Assembly (NCBI GenBank): GCA_018343915.1
Contig: JABRWF010000005.1
Location: 1,461,001-1,525,000 of the forward strand
Reading direction: 5' to 3'
Length of the DNA stretch: 64,000 nt
Origin: Agroathelia rolfsii
Taxonomy: Eukaryota > Basidiomycota > Agaricomycetes > Amylocorticiales > Amylocorticiaceae
In this document: positions 9,915 through 23,100 of the stretch, one piece after another
Position numbering within the stretch: the stretch's first letter is position 1
Layout of the letters: the number at the start of each line of letters is the position of its first letter
Made by a program: the position numbers and the translations under genes
The notes under the pieces: model-generated
The model's database searches: none
Seen by the model: the letters and a program-made list of their open reading frames with translations, nothing else
Told to the model about the DNA's origin: nothing

Positions 9915-12433
9915 ATGTCCTCGACCTACGTGCACTATGCTGGTGGACCCGGCTCACTGCCCAACGATTATGCAATTTTATCACGCTACGCCCACGATAA
10001 TGCATCTGCCCAGTCAGTAGTGGCGGATAGCACTCATGATCACGACAACGACGACGAAATGACTCTCCCGGACGGCACCAGCCACGAAACATCTAGCGTA
10101 AAACGCAGGCCCAGTTACCCATCTACTCATCTGCATCCCCCTAAGCCTTCTATTGCGTCCTTGCCAAATACCCGCGTGGACGAGCTCACGCCGTTGTTAA
10201 ATGGTCCCTTAATGCCTATTCCCCGAATCCAAGAAGCTCCGGATGCCAACGACCAAGATAGCATCAATACGATGGCTATGTTCTGGGAGGAGCTCTTCAT
10301 TCTCATTCGATATACCCTCCCTGTATTCGGGACACATCTTCTCGAGTAAGTCTTCATCGATTATCACTATGACGGCTTATACTAACGTTGCCGTAAACAC
10401 CGGCCGCCATCGATAACAGGTACAGCTTGGTGATAGCTTCTGTGGTTAGCATTGGCCATATCAGCACGACGGCCTTGGCCGCTTCGACCCTCGGTTCTAT
10501 GACAGCCAGTGTCACCGCCCTCAGTATCATCCAGGGGTTAACCAGTACTCTGGATACCTTGCTCCCAAGCGCATGGACATCTTCGCAGCCAAATTTGGTG
10601 GGCCTCTGGTCCCAGCGCATGGGTATGTGCTTCAATTATCGATGTTGACTATATCTTGTACTGAATGCATATATTATAGCGGTCGTCATGGCTGTCTCTT
10701 TGATCGTATGCATATCCTCAATGGAATTGAAGCTGTCAGCTGATTATATTTTCAGCCCATGTTCCTGGTCTTTTTTAACTCGGAAGCCATCCTTCTTGCT
10801 CTGCATCAAGAACCTGAAGTTGGTATGGCTGCATTTATCTCACTTGGTCAAGAGACAGGAATAATATCATGAACTCCACTAGCAAACCTTGCATCCATTT
10901 ACCTTAAGTGGATATCTATTGGTCTACCTGCCTATGCCTTCAATGCTATTTCAAGGCGAGTTCGTTATGTCGTTGCGCTCCCTTTATTGCTTACTAACCT
11001 CCAAAAAGGCGTTATTTCCAGTCTCAAGGTGAATTTGTACACGAAAATATGTACGGTGGATATTAACGTAACCACATATTAAAGGCCTGTTCACCGTTCC
11101 GACTCGCATTATCCTTTGCATAGCGCCGGTTAATGCCCTGATGAACTACTTGCTCGTATGGGGTCCGGAACCGATTCGACTTGGCTTCAAGGGAGCACCT
11201 CTAGCTACCGCCATCTCATTCAATCTTGTTTCCATTTGCTCTATCATTTATGGCGTGTTCTTCGTTCCCCGCACTGCCTGGCACCCGATCACCAAGAGGA
11301 GCTTCACGAGCTTAGGCATAATTGTGCAACTCGGTCTGGCAGGTGTCGGACAGACGGCTAGCGAATGGTGGAGCTGGGAATTAATTGGACGTAAGTTATG
11401 AAGAGAGTTAGTTTCCCATAGCTGAAGCTGACTTACAAACCATACATCCAGTCGCCGCCTCTATGTATGCGTAATGATACCATATTGTCTTGAGTTTGAT
11501 ACTGACTCGGTTTCGAAGGTTGGGCCCCGTAGCGCTCGCAACCCAATCTGTCCTGTTGGTCTCGGCATCTAGCACATTCCAGGCTCCGTTTGCCCTCAGC
11601 GTAGCAACCTCCGTTCGGTATTGCTTTTCCCATTTTCCCCACAGTTGTTAGTCTTATAGTCATCCCACAGCATTGGTAATCTATTGGGCGAAAAGAATGC
11701 TCGTCGTGCCGGTGTTGCTTCCAACACTTCGATCGTCCTGGCATTGGCTATTGCTGCGTTGTGCAGGTCAGTATCTACCTTTTGCTTCGTTTTGTTGTCC
11801 GTTGCTTAATGCCTAATTGATCGAATAGCGCCATGTTCCTCATTTTCCGAAACACCTGGGCGTACATATTCAACAATGATCCTGGTGCGTAAAGCCCTAC
11901 ACTTTTTCGACATCTGACCTGAACTGCTGGCATGGGCAGAGGTGATTTCGATGGTGGCTTCCATTCTCCCCCTTGTTGCCCTTTTCCAAGTCTTCGATGG
12001 CACAAGCGCTGTGACTGCCGGTATTCTCCGTGCGAGAGGAAAGCAGGTACGTCTTTTTTTCATTCTTATTTCATTTTATCATACTAATTCACTTTTTCTC
12101 CAAAGTTCACTGGTGCTCTGCTCAATGTTAGGTAAGTTATATTCCTTGTAAGGTTATTACAATGTTGTCGACTCTCATCGATTTCATAGCGCATACTACA
12201 TCATTGGTATCCCATTCGGCCTTTGGCTCACCTTCCGTCGTTCTCTGGGCCTTCATGGCCTATGGATCGGACTGACTGTGTCTCTCATCTACTGCGCTGG
12301 CTGGGGTGTGTACCTCGCTTTGATCACTGACTGGTCCAGGGAGGTGAAAAAAGCTGAGGCTCGTCTCGAAATGGACAAAGATAACCAGCATCGGCCCAAT
12401 CAGAGAGCAACCCCTCAGGCAATGGAGGCGTAA
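9915..12433 (+). CDS. MATE family multidrug/toxin extrusion transporter
   Basis: Many exons. The first (9915-10345) encodes a polar cytosolic N-terminus of about 130 residues, then helices begin at FWEELFILIRYTLPVFGTHLLEYSLVIASVVSIGH overall. Family landmarks include ALAASTLGSM, GLTSTLDTLLPSAWTS, SRRYFQSQGLFTVPTRI, GAPLATAISFNL, ATQSVLLVSASSTFQAP, RIGNLLGEKNARRAG, and a last block FGLWLTFRRSLGLHGLWIGL. The layout matches eukaryotic MATE antiporters of twelve helices, which export organic cations or xenobiotics with H+ or Na+ exchange at the plasma membrane or vacuole. One intron near 10959 uses a GC donor (AAG/GCGAGT) to give the conserved SRRYFQSQG. The C-terminus is a short polar tail ending PQAMEA. 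The substrate cannot be inferred. Confidence 0.9.
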
Positions 12434-12846
12434 GTCTTAAAAAGACTTTAGGGGATCTATTGCATGTCTATATAAATTGATGTGGATCGTCAAAACTCTT
12501 GATAATGATCTTACTTTACAACCCTATCTGGCTACTAACACTCTATGCATCTTACTTTCTTCAATTGTTCATTTTTGATGATTAATTAATGATTTTCTTA
12601 CCATGGTGAAAATTGTTTCCAAGTTTGCTAGTGTGATTGGTATAACGGGAATGGTGAGCGGCGAAACCCGTGCACGGTCATGTGACCAGTGGGTTCTCTA
12701 GACGCAAACATATCACCAATTTTACATTTAACAAGTGATTCTCGAATTCTCATTAGCAATAAGTTGCCACTAGCAGTACTCGCAATCTACCCGTCCATCG
12801 AGGTTTCCTTCAAGTGCAATTAACACGGACATACGACTTTGCATAC
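12434..12846. other. Intergenic spacer between MATE and RAD17 genes
   Basis: MATE 3' UTR and RAD17 promoter, AT-rich. No gene is seen. Confidence 0.45.
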
Positions 12847-15498
12847 ATGAGCCAACGTACTCGCAGGTCTACAAGAGCCACTTCTCACAATACACTAAGA
12901 TTCGATACTGTGGCCAGTCCATCACCATCTCCTTCAGACATAGACCATCCGCCTCGAAAGAAACTCAAGCCGCTGAAATCTGTGCGCCTCTCTGGATTCT
13001 CCAGTTTTTCAAGGATATTTCCCAACGATTAAAAAACCAGCTCTCGAACCCACCTAGATTCAAAGTCGGCATTCCTATTCAAGCGAGCGATGCCAGTAGT
13101 CAAAAGGGAAAGGCCAAAGCCGAGAACGTGCCAGATGAAAAGTTGTGGGTTGATACATACGAACCCCAGACAGAGGTAATCTTTCACCGCAAAATCAGTC
13201 ATATAAATTTACGATTTAGCTCATATAGGCTGATTTAGCCGTACACAAGAAGAAAGTGGAGGATGTGCGCAGGTGGTTCAGTGAAGCCCTTGAAGGAGGG
13301 CCTTCCAAGAACCTGAGACTCAAGAAATACAGGGTACTTAGCTTCATTTCGTTCAAGCTTTCTAGAATCACTCATGAATGATTATGCAATCAGAGAATAT
13401 TGGCGTTAACTGGACTTGCGGGATCTGGGAAAACGGCGACTGTTCGTTTGCTGGCCCAAGAGTTTGGAGTAGAAATCTTGGAATGGCGAAATACGGTTGG
13501 CGAGGGCTTTACACAGTATGGAGGTGAGTAATCATTATAATGTGATTGTTGTAGGTCTCACATATACATTTATAAGTCCCATACGAGTCCATCATGGACA
13601 AGTTCAAGGAATTTTTGAGGCGTGCCTCGACTTGTCAGAATATCTTCAGTTCTGGTATCTCGAACGCTGCCAATTCTCAGTTCATGTCTCAAAATCCTAC
13701 CGCTTCTCAGTCATCCAAGATTAATAGCAAGACAATATCTCGCGGCCACATCATACTACTGGAGGATCTTCCGAACATACTGCATCCTCCCACTCAAGAA
13801 AGTTTTCACGCGGCATTATCTTCATTCGTCTTGTCTGAATCGATTCACCCAATACCCATCGTGATTATATTAAGTGATGCGGGCGTGCAAGGTGAATCAG
13901 GGAATGACAACGAATTTAGTGACTCTGGCGGATTTTGGAAGCGAAATAAAGATGCCATAGACATTAGGACCGTACTGCCCAAGTCTCTCTTTGGAGGACC
14001 TTATGTCACTCACATGGAGTGAGTTGCTCACCTACCGGCATTGTTTCAAGGAAATTGACTGAATCTCACACTGATTACCAGGTTCAATCCGATTGCACCA
14101 ACCCTAATGCGCAAGGCCCTTCAGAATCTTCTAGCCTCTCACTTTTCCACGTCATTACCCTCATCATCACAAAAGAAAAGCTCCATCAGTGGTCACCCCA
14201 TATCCAAGGAGATACTGGAAGACATTATCGAATTTTCCGGTGGCGATATTCGCAATGCCATCATGTCCCTCCAATTTGCTTGTGCTGTCAACAAGAATAT
14301 TAATTTCTCCGACAAGGACCATCCCAAGAACAAACATAAAACGGATGGCAAATCTATTCTCAAAGCTATCGGCCACAGGGAACATCATCTTCAGCTATTT
14401 CATCTCCTCGGTAAACTGCTGTATAACAAACGTATGTCCTTTCATATCAAGCATCGTGGAGTTTCATCTCGCTTACTCGAATATTGAAGGCAAGAACGAT
14501 CCTCCAGCGTCGGCCACAGCTGCTAGGAGCGCACGACAGAGGGAAAAGGAGGCCGAGGCCAACCTTCCAGATCCTCCAAAAATTCCATCCTGGCTGTCCC
14601 ATCACCATCGCAGGACCAGTCTAGTTGATATTGAGGTATAGTTTTTATTTTTATTTTTATATAGCTATAGCCTCCCACCATCACTTTTACTCAATGAATA
14701 TTATTTTATATAGGCACTCTACGCGGCCACGCCTATTGATTCATCGCTAATGGCGCTTTATATTCATCAAAATTATACTCAATACTGTCCAGGAATTGAT
14801 GATGAAGATGGCTTAGACGAGTGCCTCGGCGTGGCAGACAACTTGAGCTGGGCTGACTCCAATGGAAGTGACTCGGTGAAGATACCCCTTTTTTTTTAAC
14901 CCCTGTAAGCGAAAAGACTGACCCTTTGTTTTCACCGTCCCAGTGGATCCAAGCAAACCCACACCGCTTTCATATCCTGGCCCTCGGGACTCTGCATTCA
15001 TTACCATCGCCTGTGCCCCGTCGTGGTCAAGTGCTTTCAAAGCCGGAGTTCTTTGAGTATCTGCAAAAGCAGCGCTTGGCCGAGGATTCCTTGCATGATA
15101 CCTCTAGCTGGCTTTCATCGCCAAACAATCGAAAAAATATGGGCGCCAGATCGACACAAGACGAAACGGCACTACTGCCTTGTAACAGATGGCGGCCTGT
15201 TGAAATTGCTCTGGACGTGGGGCCCATGCTAAGACTTCGCTCCACGGGTGCCCGGACCGGTTTGTGTTCGCGGTCGATCCCGCCTTCGACATGGGTGCAT
15301 TTTGGACAATTCAAATTCGATGAATCCATGGACGGGAGTGTGAGACCAAGACCGCTAGGTGAAACAGATCTTGAGGACGTTGATGAATTACAAGAGGTGG
15401 ATACTTTGATGTTAGCCGGTAACAAGCAACTAGACACAGCAGAAGACGATGGCTTGGCTCCTGGATGGCTAGCTGAAGATGATATTGAAGATTTCTAG
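12847..15498 (+). CDS. RAD17/Rad24 checkpoint clamp loader
   Basis: A multi-exon gene on the plus strand. The core reads KLWVDTYEPQTEADLAVHKKKVEDVRRW, then a Walker A GLAGSGKTATVRLLAQEFG near 13420, HIILLEDLPNILHPPT as Walker B region, and FNPIAPTLMRKAL with an EDIIEFSGGDIRNAIMSLQFA sensor block. This is the RFC-like AAA+ pattern of Rad17, which loads the 9-1-1 clamp at damaged DNA in the nucleus. The C-terminus (ALGTLHSLPSPVPRRGQV to GWLAEDDIEDF) is acidic. The N-terminus is unclear. The frame from 12847 (SPSPSPSDIDHPPRKKLKPLK, a likely nuclear signal) ends at 13032, while the frame that feeds the core is open from about 12930. Either an intron from 12866 to about 12937 removes the basic stretch, or the join lies elsewhere; no site pair satisfies all phases cleanly. 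Confidence 0.85.
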
Positions 15499-15632
15499 TC
15501 CTGCTTCACGACTCCACAGCCAAAATTGATCAAACGGAATGCTATACTAGTGTATACTGATTCAGGGTTGTATGTACCTATTTGCTCCGCGCCAGGGGAA
15601 ATTTTGAATACATGCAATTTGAGAAAAAGATT

Positions 15633-16870
15633 CTACTGTGTTAGATTCCATGAGAACACGTCCTTCCCTATCTTAATAGAGAGTTTCTCCACATCAAATG
15701 TCCCCACATGCGGCGAAGCCAGGCGCAATTCAAACTTTGAAGTCAGGTTAGTTGCTAGGGATGCAGGGATAGCAGGAATCGAAGTGAACGACCCATTATC
15801 ATCATCATTAACAGCTCGGGGAAGCATGTCTTGTGTCGTGAAACCGCCGCTACTGGGGCCGATACTAGAAGCCGCCGAGGGCTGTTGCTGAAGTGCCTTA
15901 TTCTCCGCATGGCTTGGTGTGGACGGCTCTTTGCAACGGCGGTCCACAAGCGCCCATGCTATGGAAGCGTGAAAGCGTGGGTCGTCATAGAATGCAGTCT
16001 GACGGATGGCTCGTAGTGATGTATTCAATGTATCGCACATGCTGCGGAACTTTCAAAGAAGATAAAAACAAAATTGAAAGTAGAAAGCAAATCAATATGT
16101 ATGAATAAGGGCAATCAGTCTCTGAAGAATGATGTAGAACTCGCACCTCCGCATGGCCCGCGCCAACATCAAGTGCGACGAACGCACGCGTGCGCTCGTC
16201 ATTTTTGAATATTGAAAACGAAGAAAATGAGGCGGTGAATCTTGCTTATCAGACTATGGTTACATATGCATCGGCATAATTAGATATGGGAAACTTTCAC
16301 CTTTTTTGGGCTTTGGCTAGCGCCTTGACGGTTCTTTTCATCTCTTCTCGCTGATGTGTTCTCAAGAAGATGGGGCGAGTGAGAGAAATATGAAGCTCTG
16401 CATCTTTAACATCGGGCGGTATAATCGCATGCAAGGCAGGAACCTCCACTTTCGCGTCCTCAATTGCCTCGTGGACGAGTTTGCGCAGTGCCCGATTCTG
16501 TTTCTCATGCGCTGCAAGGGGAATAGAGACGTAAACATGAGCTGCCCATTGTCCCTCGATATGGGGTACGCTGCGCGTCCGGCCTTGATGCAGGGCGGGG
16601 TTGTCCACAGGGGCGGCGGGTACAAACGATGTGGAGAGAGCGGGTAGTTTCCTGGTCATGCAAAGTCGCCGTGTTACAAAGTCACAGTCAAATGCTGTTG
16701 TAATTTTTGTATGTAAATAAATAGAAGAGGTCGTACCTTTTCTTTGGAACAGGAGCAGCAGGTTCTTGTGATGGTGTTGGTGCAGTCTCTCTTCCAGAGG
16801 GTATACCATCCTCCTCATCAGAGCTAGAGTCATATTCAACAAGCAATGCAGCAGCAGCAGTTCTCTTCAT
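15633..16870 (-). CDS. USB1/Mpn1 U6 snRNA 3'-exonuclease
   Basis: Four exons (16870-16737, 16651-16301, 16240-16147, 16049-15633) in matching phases give 331 residues. The N-terminus is MKRTAAAALLVEYDSSSDEEDG, typical of the family's short acidic leader. Two HxS/T motifs of the 2H phosphodiesterase fold are present: LHISLTRPIF and FHASIAWAL, with SSFSIFKNDERTRAF and DVGAGHAE between them. USB1 trims and seals the 3' end of U6 snRNA (and U6atac) with a cyclic phosphate end, so it acts in the nucleus in splicing. The linker of about 70 residues between FHASIAWALV and EFRLASPHV-like C-terminal residues is Ser/Pro-rich and longer than in yeast. The acceptor of exon 4 (GAAAG) was chosen over a nearer CGCAG because only it keeps the frame. 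Confidence 0.88.
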
Positions 16871-17625
16871 TCGACTTATTATAATTTCAGCGACCGCCGG
16901 AGGGGAAACACCAGTAGTATAATGTCGATATTAGCCTTTAACAGGTATCAGGAGATCTCCTTAAGAGCAAACTTGAATGCCAGGTTCTCGTTCAGCAATG
17001 TAGACACCTTGGAATGACTGAATGATCAAAAGGCTTGGAAAAAGTCGGTCAATTGGGGCTTTCAATCACCAATGGTGGTGTTCACAATTGAGCGTGAGCC
17101 TATACAATAGTAACAGAAACCAAGAAACAAAAAGGCGCAACTGAGCAAACACGCTGTTGACATCTCCTCATTGACTGTACTCTTCTCTTCCACCACAAAT
17201 CCAATATCTACGGACATGAACGCCAAATTTTGCCATTCAGGTGTTTTCAGAAGAAATACGACGTAAAGAGAAAGTAAGTACTGTCTCGTCGATAAAACAT
17301 AGCAGCAATCCACAGGCTCAGCATTCTGACTGTGCGCAGCTGATTATGTAGGGGAAAAAATCGTTAAAACAAAAATAAAACAAAAAAGTTAAGGGGGATC
17401 AGGGATGAGTGGGTGAGGGGTAAGTATGCGATAAGCAAAGGACTAAAAGATCATTAGAAAAACAGCCTGTCCGTATGATCAATGAGATAATGACGATGAT
17501 GATCCCCCTTCAAAGAGAACTCCGCGCGTATAAGAAGATGATGGGTATTTAACAAACCAATTGGTCAACAAGAGAAAACAAAGAAAAATAGAAAGATAAA
17601 CTTCTCCAAAAACTCCTTTTTTGTT
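16871..17625. other. Intergenic, no supported gene
   Basis: A 750-bp gap between the USB1 start and the 3' end of the AA5 oxidase. A minus-strand hydrophobic frame of 83 residues (17062-17313) is present but has no family resemblance I recognise. Around 16960-17040 a short minus-strand stretch reads QGVYIAEREPG, which looks protein-like, but it ends quickly at stops and no splice path was found. Confidence 0.4.
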
Positions 17626-20192
17626 TTAATATCTAGGATACTCATGCGTACGAGGCGTAGCACTGTACGGGTCATAATCACCCGCTGCGCTCTGCATCGA
17701 CGGCCGGCCATAATCCTCTCCACCATGGTCATCCCTATACGGCGAATTCAAGCTCGCCGTGCTCGCCCAGGCCGAGCTGCGGTTCTCATGCTGCAGGGGC
17801 ACGAATGCGCTCGAGTCCGACGTGCGCACACCGGCGCCGTATGGGCTACTACCGCTGCCGCCAATACCCATACCGCGCGCGGCGGCGCTGGCGGCTCCGG
17901 CTGGCGAGGCGTTCATGCGGAAGCTCGACTTTTCCGTCTGGGCTTGCGCTGCAGCGCGGCGCCGGCGGGACATGATGATGCCGAAGAGCGCACCGACGGC
18001 GCCGATTATGGCGATGGCTGCGACAATGCCCCCAATGATCGTGCCCGTGTGCGAGGTCGTGCTGCTCGTCGTAGACGTGCTCGAGCCGCTGCCGGAGCCG
18101 GTCCCCGAGGCGGAGCTCAGCTGGACGCTGTCGGGTAGGACGGAGGCAGTCTGTGTTGGCTGGGTACCGAAGTCGCCTGAGCCAACAATAATCATCGTGC
18201 CGTTGCTGGGGATGCCGTCGACGACGACGAAGAAAAGGGCCGGGCCAGGGGTGAGGATATTGGGGTTAGGTGGGACCTGAGCAACATGGAGAGTGATGGA
18301 GCCGTTGGAGTTGACGGTGTAGGTGTTGTTCAGCTGCAGGAGACGTTGGCCCATGTTCATCCCATGCGTAGTCCAGCCACCACGGACGAGGACAACAGTG
18401 GTGTTGGCGGCTGCAGCATTAGCCGAACCCGAGTAGGAGGATGCAGGGAGGAGGACGTCAAAGGGATTACCGCCGTAAGTCAACTTGGATGGGATGCCAC
18501 TAGGCACCGGGCGCGTAGAAGCAGAGAAGTACGGGGGATAGAAAATTTCAGCCTCGTACGTGGTCGGGAAGAAGGCAGTCGTGTTGACGTCAATATTGGG
18601 GTTGCTGCCAGCGATCAAGACGGATGCGTCTGGCAGGAGGATGGCAGAAGAGTGATAAAGCCGGGGGTACTTGCTCTGGCTCAGACCTGCTGTTGTCCAT
18701 CTGCTGCCTGCTGTAGCCTTGGGGTTGTAGATAGCTGGTTGCAAGACCGGACCTGCGGCAAGTGACTCCGCATAGGGCATGCCAGCAAAGTCGGTCAAGA
18801 AAGTACCCAAGTTGGAATAACCGGCTGTGCCATTGGCACCTCCATTGACAATGAGCACTGTTTGATCCGGAAGGAGGATAAATTGGCCCATGGTACGACC
18901 GGCCGGCAAGTCATCTGTGGCGGTGTAGACAGGAGACGATCCATCCTGAGGCTCAGGAATGATTGTCTGACAATCAGTTGATGCAGGATAATCCCATGTG
19001 TTGATGGCTGGGAAAGAGTAATTGCCATAATCGTCGGCAGACATGTTTGAACCACCGCAGAACATGACCGTAGGGGTCCAGTTGTTCTCGGGCGTCAAAG
19101 GCAACACGGCCGCGGCGCCCGAAGCGGGATAGACACGAACGACACCATTGGGCATATCTGGCAATGGCGTCTCTACATTGGTAGTGTAGTTCCACATAAC
19201 TGTTCGATATCATCATTAATACCATCAATCGGGAGAAAAGAAAATTACCAAGAAAACATACTTGTGGACAAGTTAGCTTGTACGAACATGTCGCCAGAGG
19301 GCATCAAGAACGCATGGGCGTAGGCATTAAGGCCAGAAGTTGTCGTCATGAACTGCATATTAGTGGCAGGGCCTTTGCTAGGATAAAACTCATAGGTTGG
19401 CTCTGCAGCACCGCCTTCGTATGTAGGATCCACGTTAGGAAGATTCCTATTTACATAACCACCGTTCACGAAGCCACCGATAATGACGACGCTGCCATCA
19501 GCAAGGGCTTCTGCAGATGAATACCAACGGGTTTTTTGCATCGCCAGTACTTGAGGGTTGTCAAACCACTGGCAGTTGGACGATGACCAGTCATCCGAAT
19601 CAGTACACGGATTAAGAATACGGATAGAGCGGCCACCAGTATAATCCTGGTAAGTTGAGTCGTAGGTCGCAGAGCCAGCTGATGCGTTGAAGACCGAGCC
19701 AATGTTGCCACCAGGGCCAATGGCACCGTTACCACCAAATGTGACAAACGAGCCGTTTGGGAGATGCATCCCCGACGAGCAGAAGGTGTTTGTGTAGACA
19801 TCCATGGCTGTGGATTCATGGGTATTGAAATCCCTAAGAGATAGATAGAATGTTAAGACTGCGATATAGAAATGGACAAGAGGGCTTCGTGCGGGCTCAC
19901 CATACGGAGCCCCAGGCGGTGTGGCCGTTAATGGTCGCATTCTTATTGGCAAGCATGTTATCTTCTGCTTTGTCGAGTATATAGACCTTCTGGTCGTTCC
20001 CTAGGAACATCTACATGTAAGACCAAGTAAAAGTCAGATGGGATCTTGCCCAGCACGGGGAATTCTCCGGATACGTACCATCATGGCACTGACAAGCGTG
20101 TTGCCGCCATCTGTCCATGAACCGCCGGTCTGGGCCAAAGCTACGCGGGGCGATGCTGCGAGAGCCAACGCGACAAGAGCGAGGCTAAGCAT
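17626..20192 (-). CDS. AA5_1 copper radical oxidase (glyoxal oxidase type), membrane-anchored
   Basis: Four exons (20192-20079, 20010-19901, 19833-19262, 19199-17626) in agreeing phases give about 790 residues. A signal peptide (LALVALALAASPRVALA) precedes TGGSWTDGGNTLVSAMM. Radical-oxidase motifs follow: VYTNTFCSSGMHLPNGS with the cross-linking Cys, WYSSAEALADGSVVIIGG, YPRLYHSSAILLPDASVLIAGSNPN with the copper Tyr and His, and GGWTTHGMNMGQR with the second His. Such enzymes oxidise small aldehydes such as glyoxal and methylglyoxal and make H2O2, used by lignin peroxidases or in wall metabolism. Unlike secreted glyoxal oxidase, this one has a Ser/Thr/Gly linker, a helix (IIGGIVAAIAIIGAVGALFG), an RRRR stop-transfer block and a tail of about 100 residues rich in Gly, Ser and Tyr. 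It should sit in the plasma membrane with the active site outside. Confidence 0.92.
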
Positions 20193-23100
20193 AGTGCTGG
20201 TGGAGGGAGGAGAGAGAGGAGGCTGCCTGGGCGATGATTACGATTATAGGGGGATTTGACGGTGAAATGAAGAGGAATAATGTAAGAGAGTGTGTGGGTG
20301 GGATGATGATGAGAGGAGACAAGGAGTACGTTGCCCAGGAAGAGGAAGGAACGACGACGACGACGACGACGGTGTGCAGTTGACTATTTGCTTTTTTGCG
20401 TGCAGGCGTCAACAAGCCGGAGTATAAATTCTAATTTTATCCGCAGCCACCCTGGCGTTTTATTTTTTGCTTATCTCCTCTCTGATTATTTCGTAGATTG
20501 TTATTATTATTATTACATTGTTTGTATGGATGGGGGATTGGCTTTGAAGAGGCCAGGCATTGGTACATATATCAACTACTAGTAGTAATTCCATGAATAA
20601 ATTCTTCTGACAGAAATCACAGGATGGTTGGTTTTCTAATAATGGTGCACCATCTTTTCTCACGCTAAGTCGCTAAGTGCGTCAGGAATAGCATTTCTTT
20701 GCAATATCTCTTGCACAAACAATCAGAAGTGTACATCTTCAGCACTAGTATTCCATGTGTGCAACATAACAAGACGATGCAGCTTTGTGATGATCATAAC
20801 AGAATGGGGTTATATGGACTAATCCGGGCGCATCTGTCTTTCTCTTTCCTTGTCTTGTCTGCCCGGCGACAACGGCGCAGCAGGCGGACGGGCTCTTTCC
20901 CACCCGAGTTGCGCCGGAGCCATCTTCGTATGAATGCGGAAGCCAGCTGCCGAGAGCTTGTAATCACAGTGCGCTGGCGCCGTTTATGACGGACACACAA
21001 CGACTCATCGACTCGATGAAGAGAATCGACATCGAGACTCGTTTGTTTCGGTCAACAACATTCACTGCTAGAATGTGCGATCCATGCATTAGTCCATATG
21101 ATCTTGACCATGGAAATCAAGAGATGGAACTTGTGATTTCTCCATCAATTACTTTGTTTGGCTACATGCAACGATGATCAAGTGCAAATAGACAAGCGAT
21201 AAAAGAACGCTTTCTTTACCTAAATCGCTGTTCATGTTATCGTATATCATTTATCTAAAGTTGATGCTTAATCATAGACTGCTTTGAGTAGTGTATATAC
21301 TGCCACCCTTTCCTATCGCATTGTTCCGAACCTGCATTATCAGCATCAGTTGGACAGTGAGATCAAGGAGGCCTCACGGGCCTCATCACGCATCACCGAG
21401 GGATTAGGATTATCACTGTCCTCAGGCGGACTTTGCCAGGACGACGATTATGCTTGAACGTTTGGACAATCTATTACATACGTAAACCTTGACATAAATG
21501 ACGGATCGATCCGCCACTATAGCGCCGTCAAACGAGGTTTTCACAGGGCAAAAGACATTTTTGCTCGTGGGCGTCTCGATGTAGAAAGTTAATCATCAGA
21601 CCATCAGAAAACATGCACATACCACCATACAGTCTCACAGCTTGTTGCAGCTTGGATGACCGTAATTTCTCTTCCGAGTGAAAATACGGAAGGTGATTGG
21701 AACAGCGTAGTATGAATGGCCTGCTGTCGATCAACGTTGATCGCTCAAATCAACTCTATAGGCGGCGCTATGAGTGCATCACGATTTCAGCGTGTACAGG
21801 CCGTCGTCAGTACCTTTCTTCACAGCGACCCGATCGAGGTGCAGTCACTACGGAAACTCTAAGTAAGACATGAGCATCTATACTTGACAGCAAGCTAGCA
21901 TCCCGAACGCTTTGCACGAGGATCTTTTGTAGGAAGCAAAGGAGGAGGCTGCATAAAAAGAAAAACATTGTATGCATGCATCTCCTATCGGTCATCTTCT
22001 TCCACCGCCGCGAATTGAATACGCTGAGGCGCTCATTGTGCGCTCAATGTCGGACCATTCTCCGAGTACCGTGAACATGACCACTGCATCACTATTCCAG
22101 CATGTTCGGTCTATGTAGTGCTTTTTGGTCATAACCCAATCGACATTACGTCCACGATGAAAACTCAAAGCAGAGGGCGTTGGCAACAATCAAGCACGCA
22201 ATTTTCATCGTTATCAAATTGTACGCCCCTGCACACAAACAAATGAAGGACGAACATCATCAGTGTGTTCACGTCAATGTTTCTGCTTTGGTCGTCCTCG
22301 TGTCGTAAATCGACGAATTAGTTTATAGTAGATGTCGGCCAATCTTCCGAGGCGCTGTAGGCGCGATGAATGCGTCATATTGAACATCCAATCGGTATAT
22401 CGGCTCAGCATGTAGTGACCGTTATTAGTCAAAGCCTTAAATGGGCCTTAATTATGGCCAATGAGAATTCAAAGCAGGAGATGGCGGACTTTGTAGCAAA
22501 AAGGGGAGGGAGGCATTTCCATCTTCCAGATTCGTATAACTAGAAGGAGAAATGTCCAAAATATAAATATGTGCGTCTGTTTCGAGCTTGAATTGAGAAA
22601 TTGTGCGACGATGTATCTAATTGCGTGGCTGGCGAACAGAGGCTGTATCATATGGCAAATTCTCAAAGAAGGTTTGAGAAGCCACCGGGTTATTTTTAAA
22701 CTCCGACACCGCATATAAATTTTGAGATTTTCAACATAAGCGCTCATGCATCTGCTCTCTCATCTGTTCCTTTTCGTTGTTTGATCTCTGTGAGTATTAT
22801 GCTTCTTGATTTCTCTTTTCGTGATGACTTTATTCTCTTCCCCGTCTTACACGACCATGCCGAGGAATAGAGCTTGTCTGTTCGCAACAGACATTGCGTT
22901 CTTCGGAGCGCTCAGTGTACTTGCCAGTGCCATTTCGTCTGATTCTTTTTTTTACTTGGCCGATTTTTTTTTCAAACGATCATCTGCTTACGTCTATCCT
23001 TTGCAGATGTTGCAAGTATATCGTCCCTAGTCTTAGCTTTGGCTTTGACTCCTTCATCCTGCCAAGGTGAGATATGCTTTTCAATTTTTTTTTTCTGCTT

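Noticed and set aside
17062..17313. Hydrophobic 83-residue frame on the minus strand
   Set aside because: No family, no start context and no homolog remembered.
17644..18765. Long plus-strand frames
   Set aside because: They are mirrors of the GC-rich AA5 oxidase exon.
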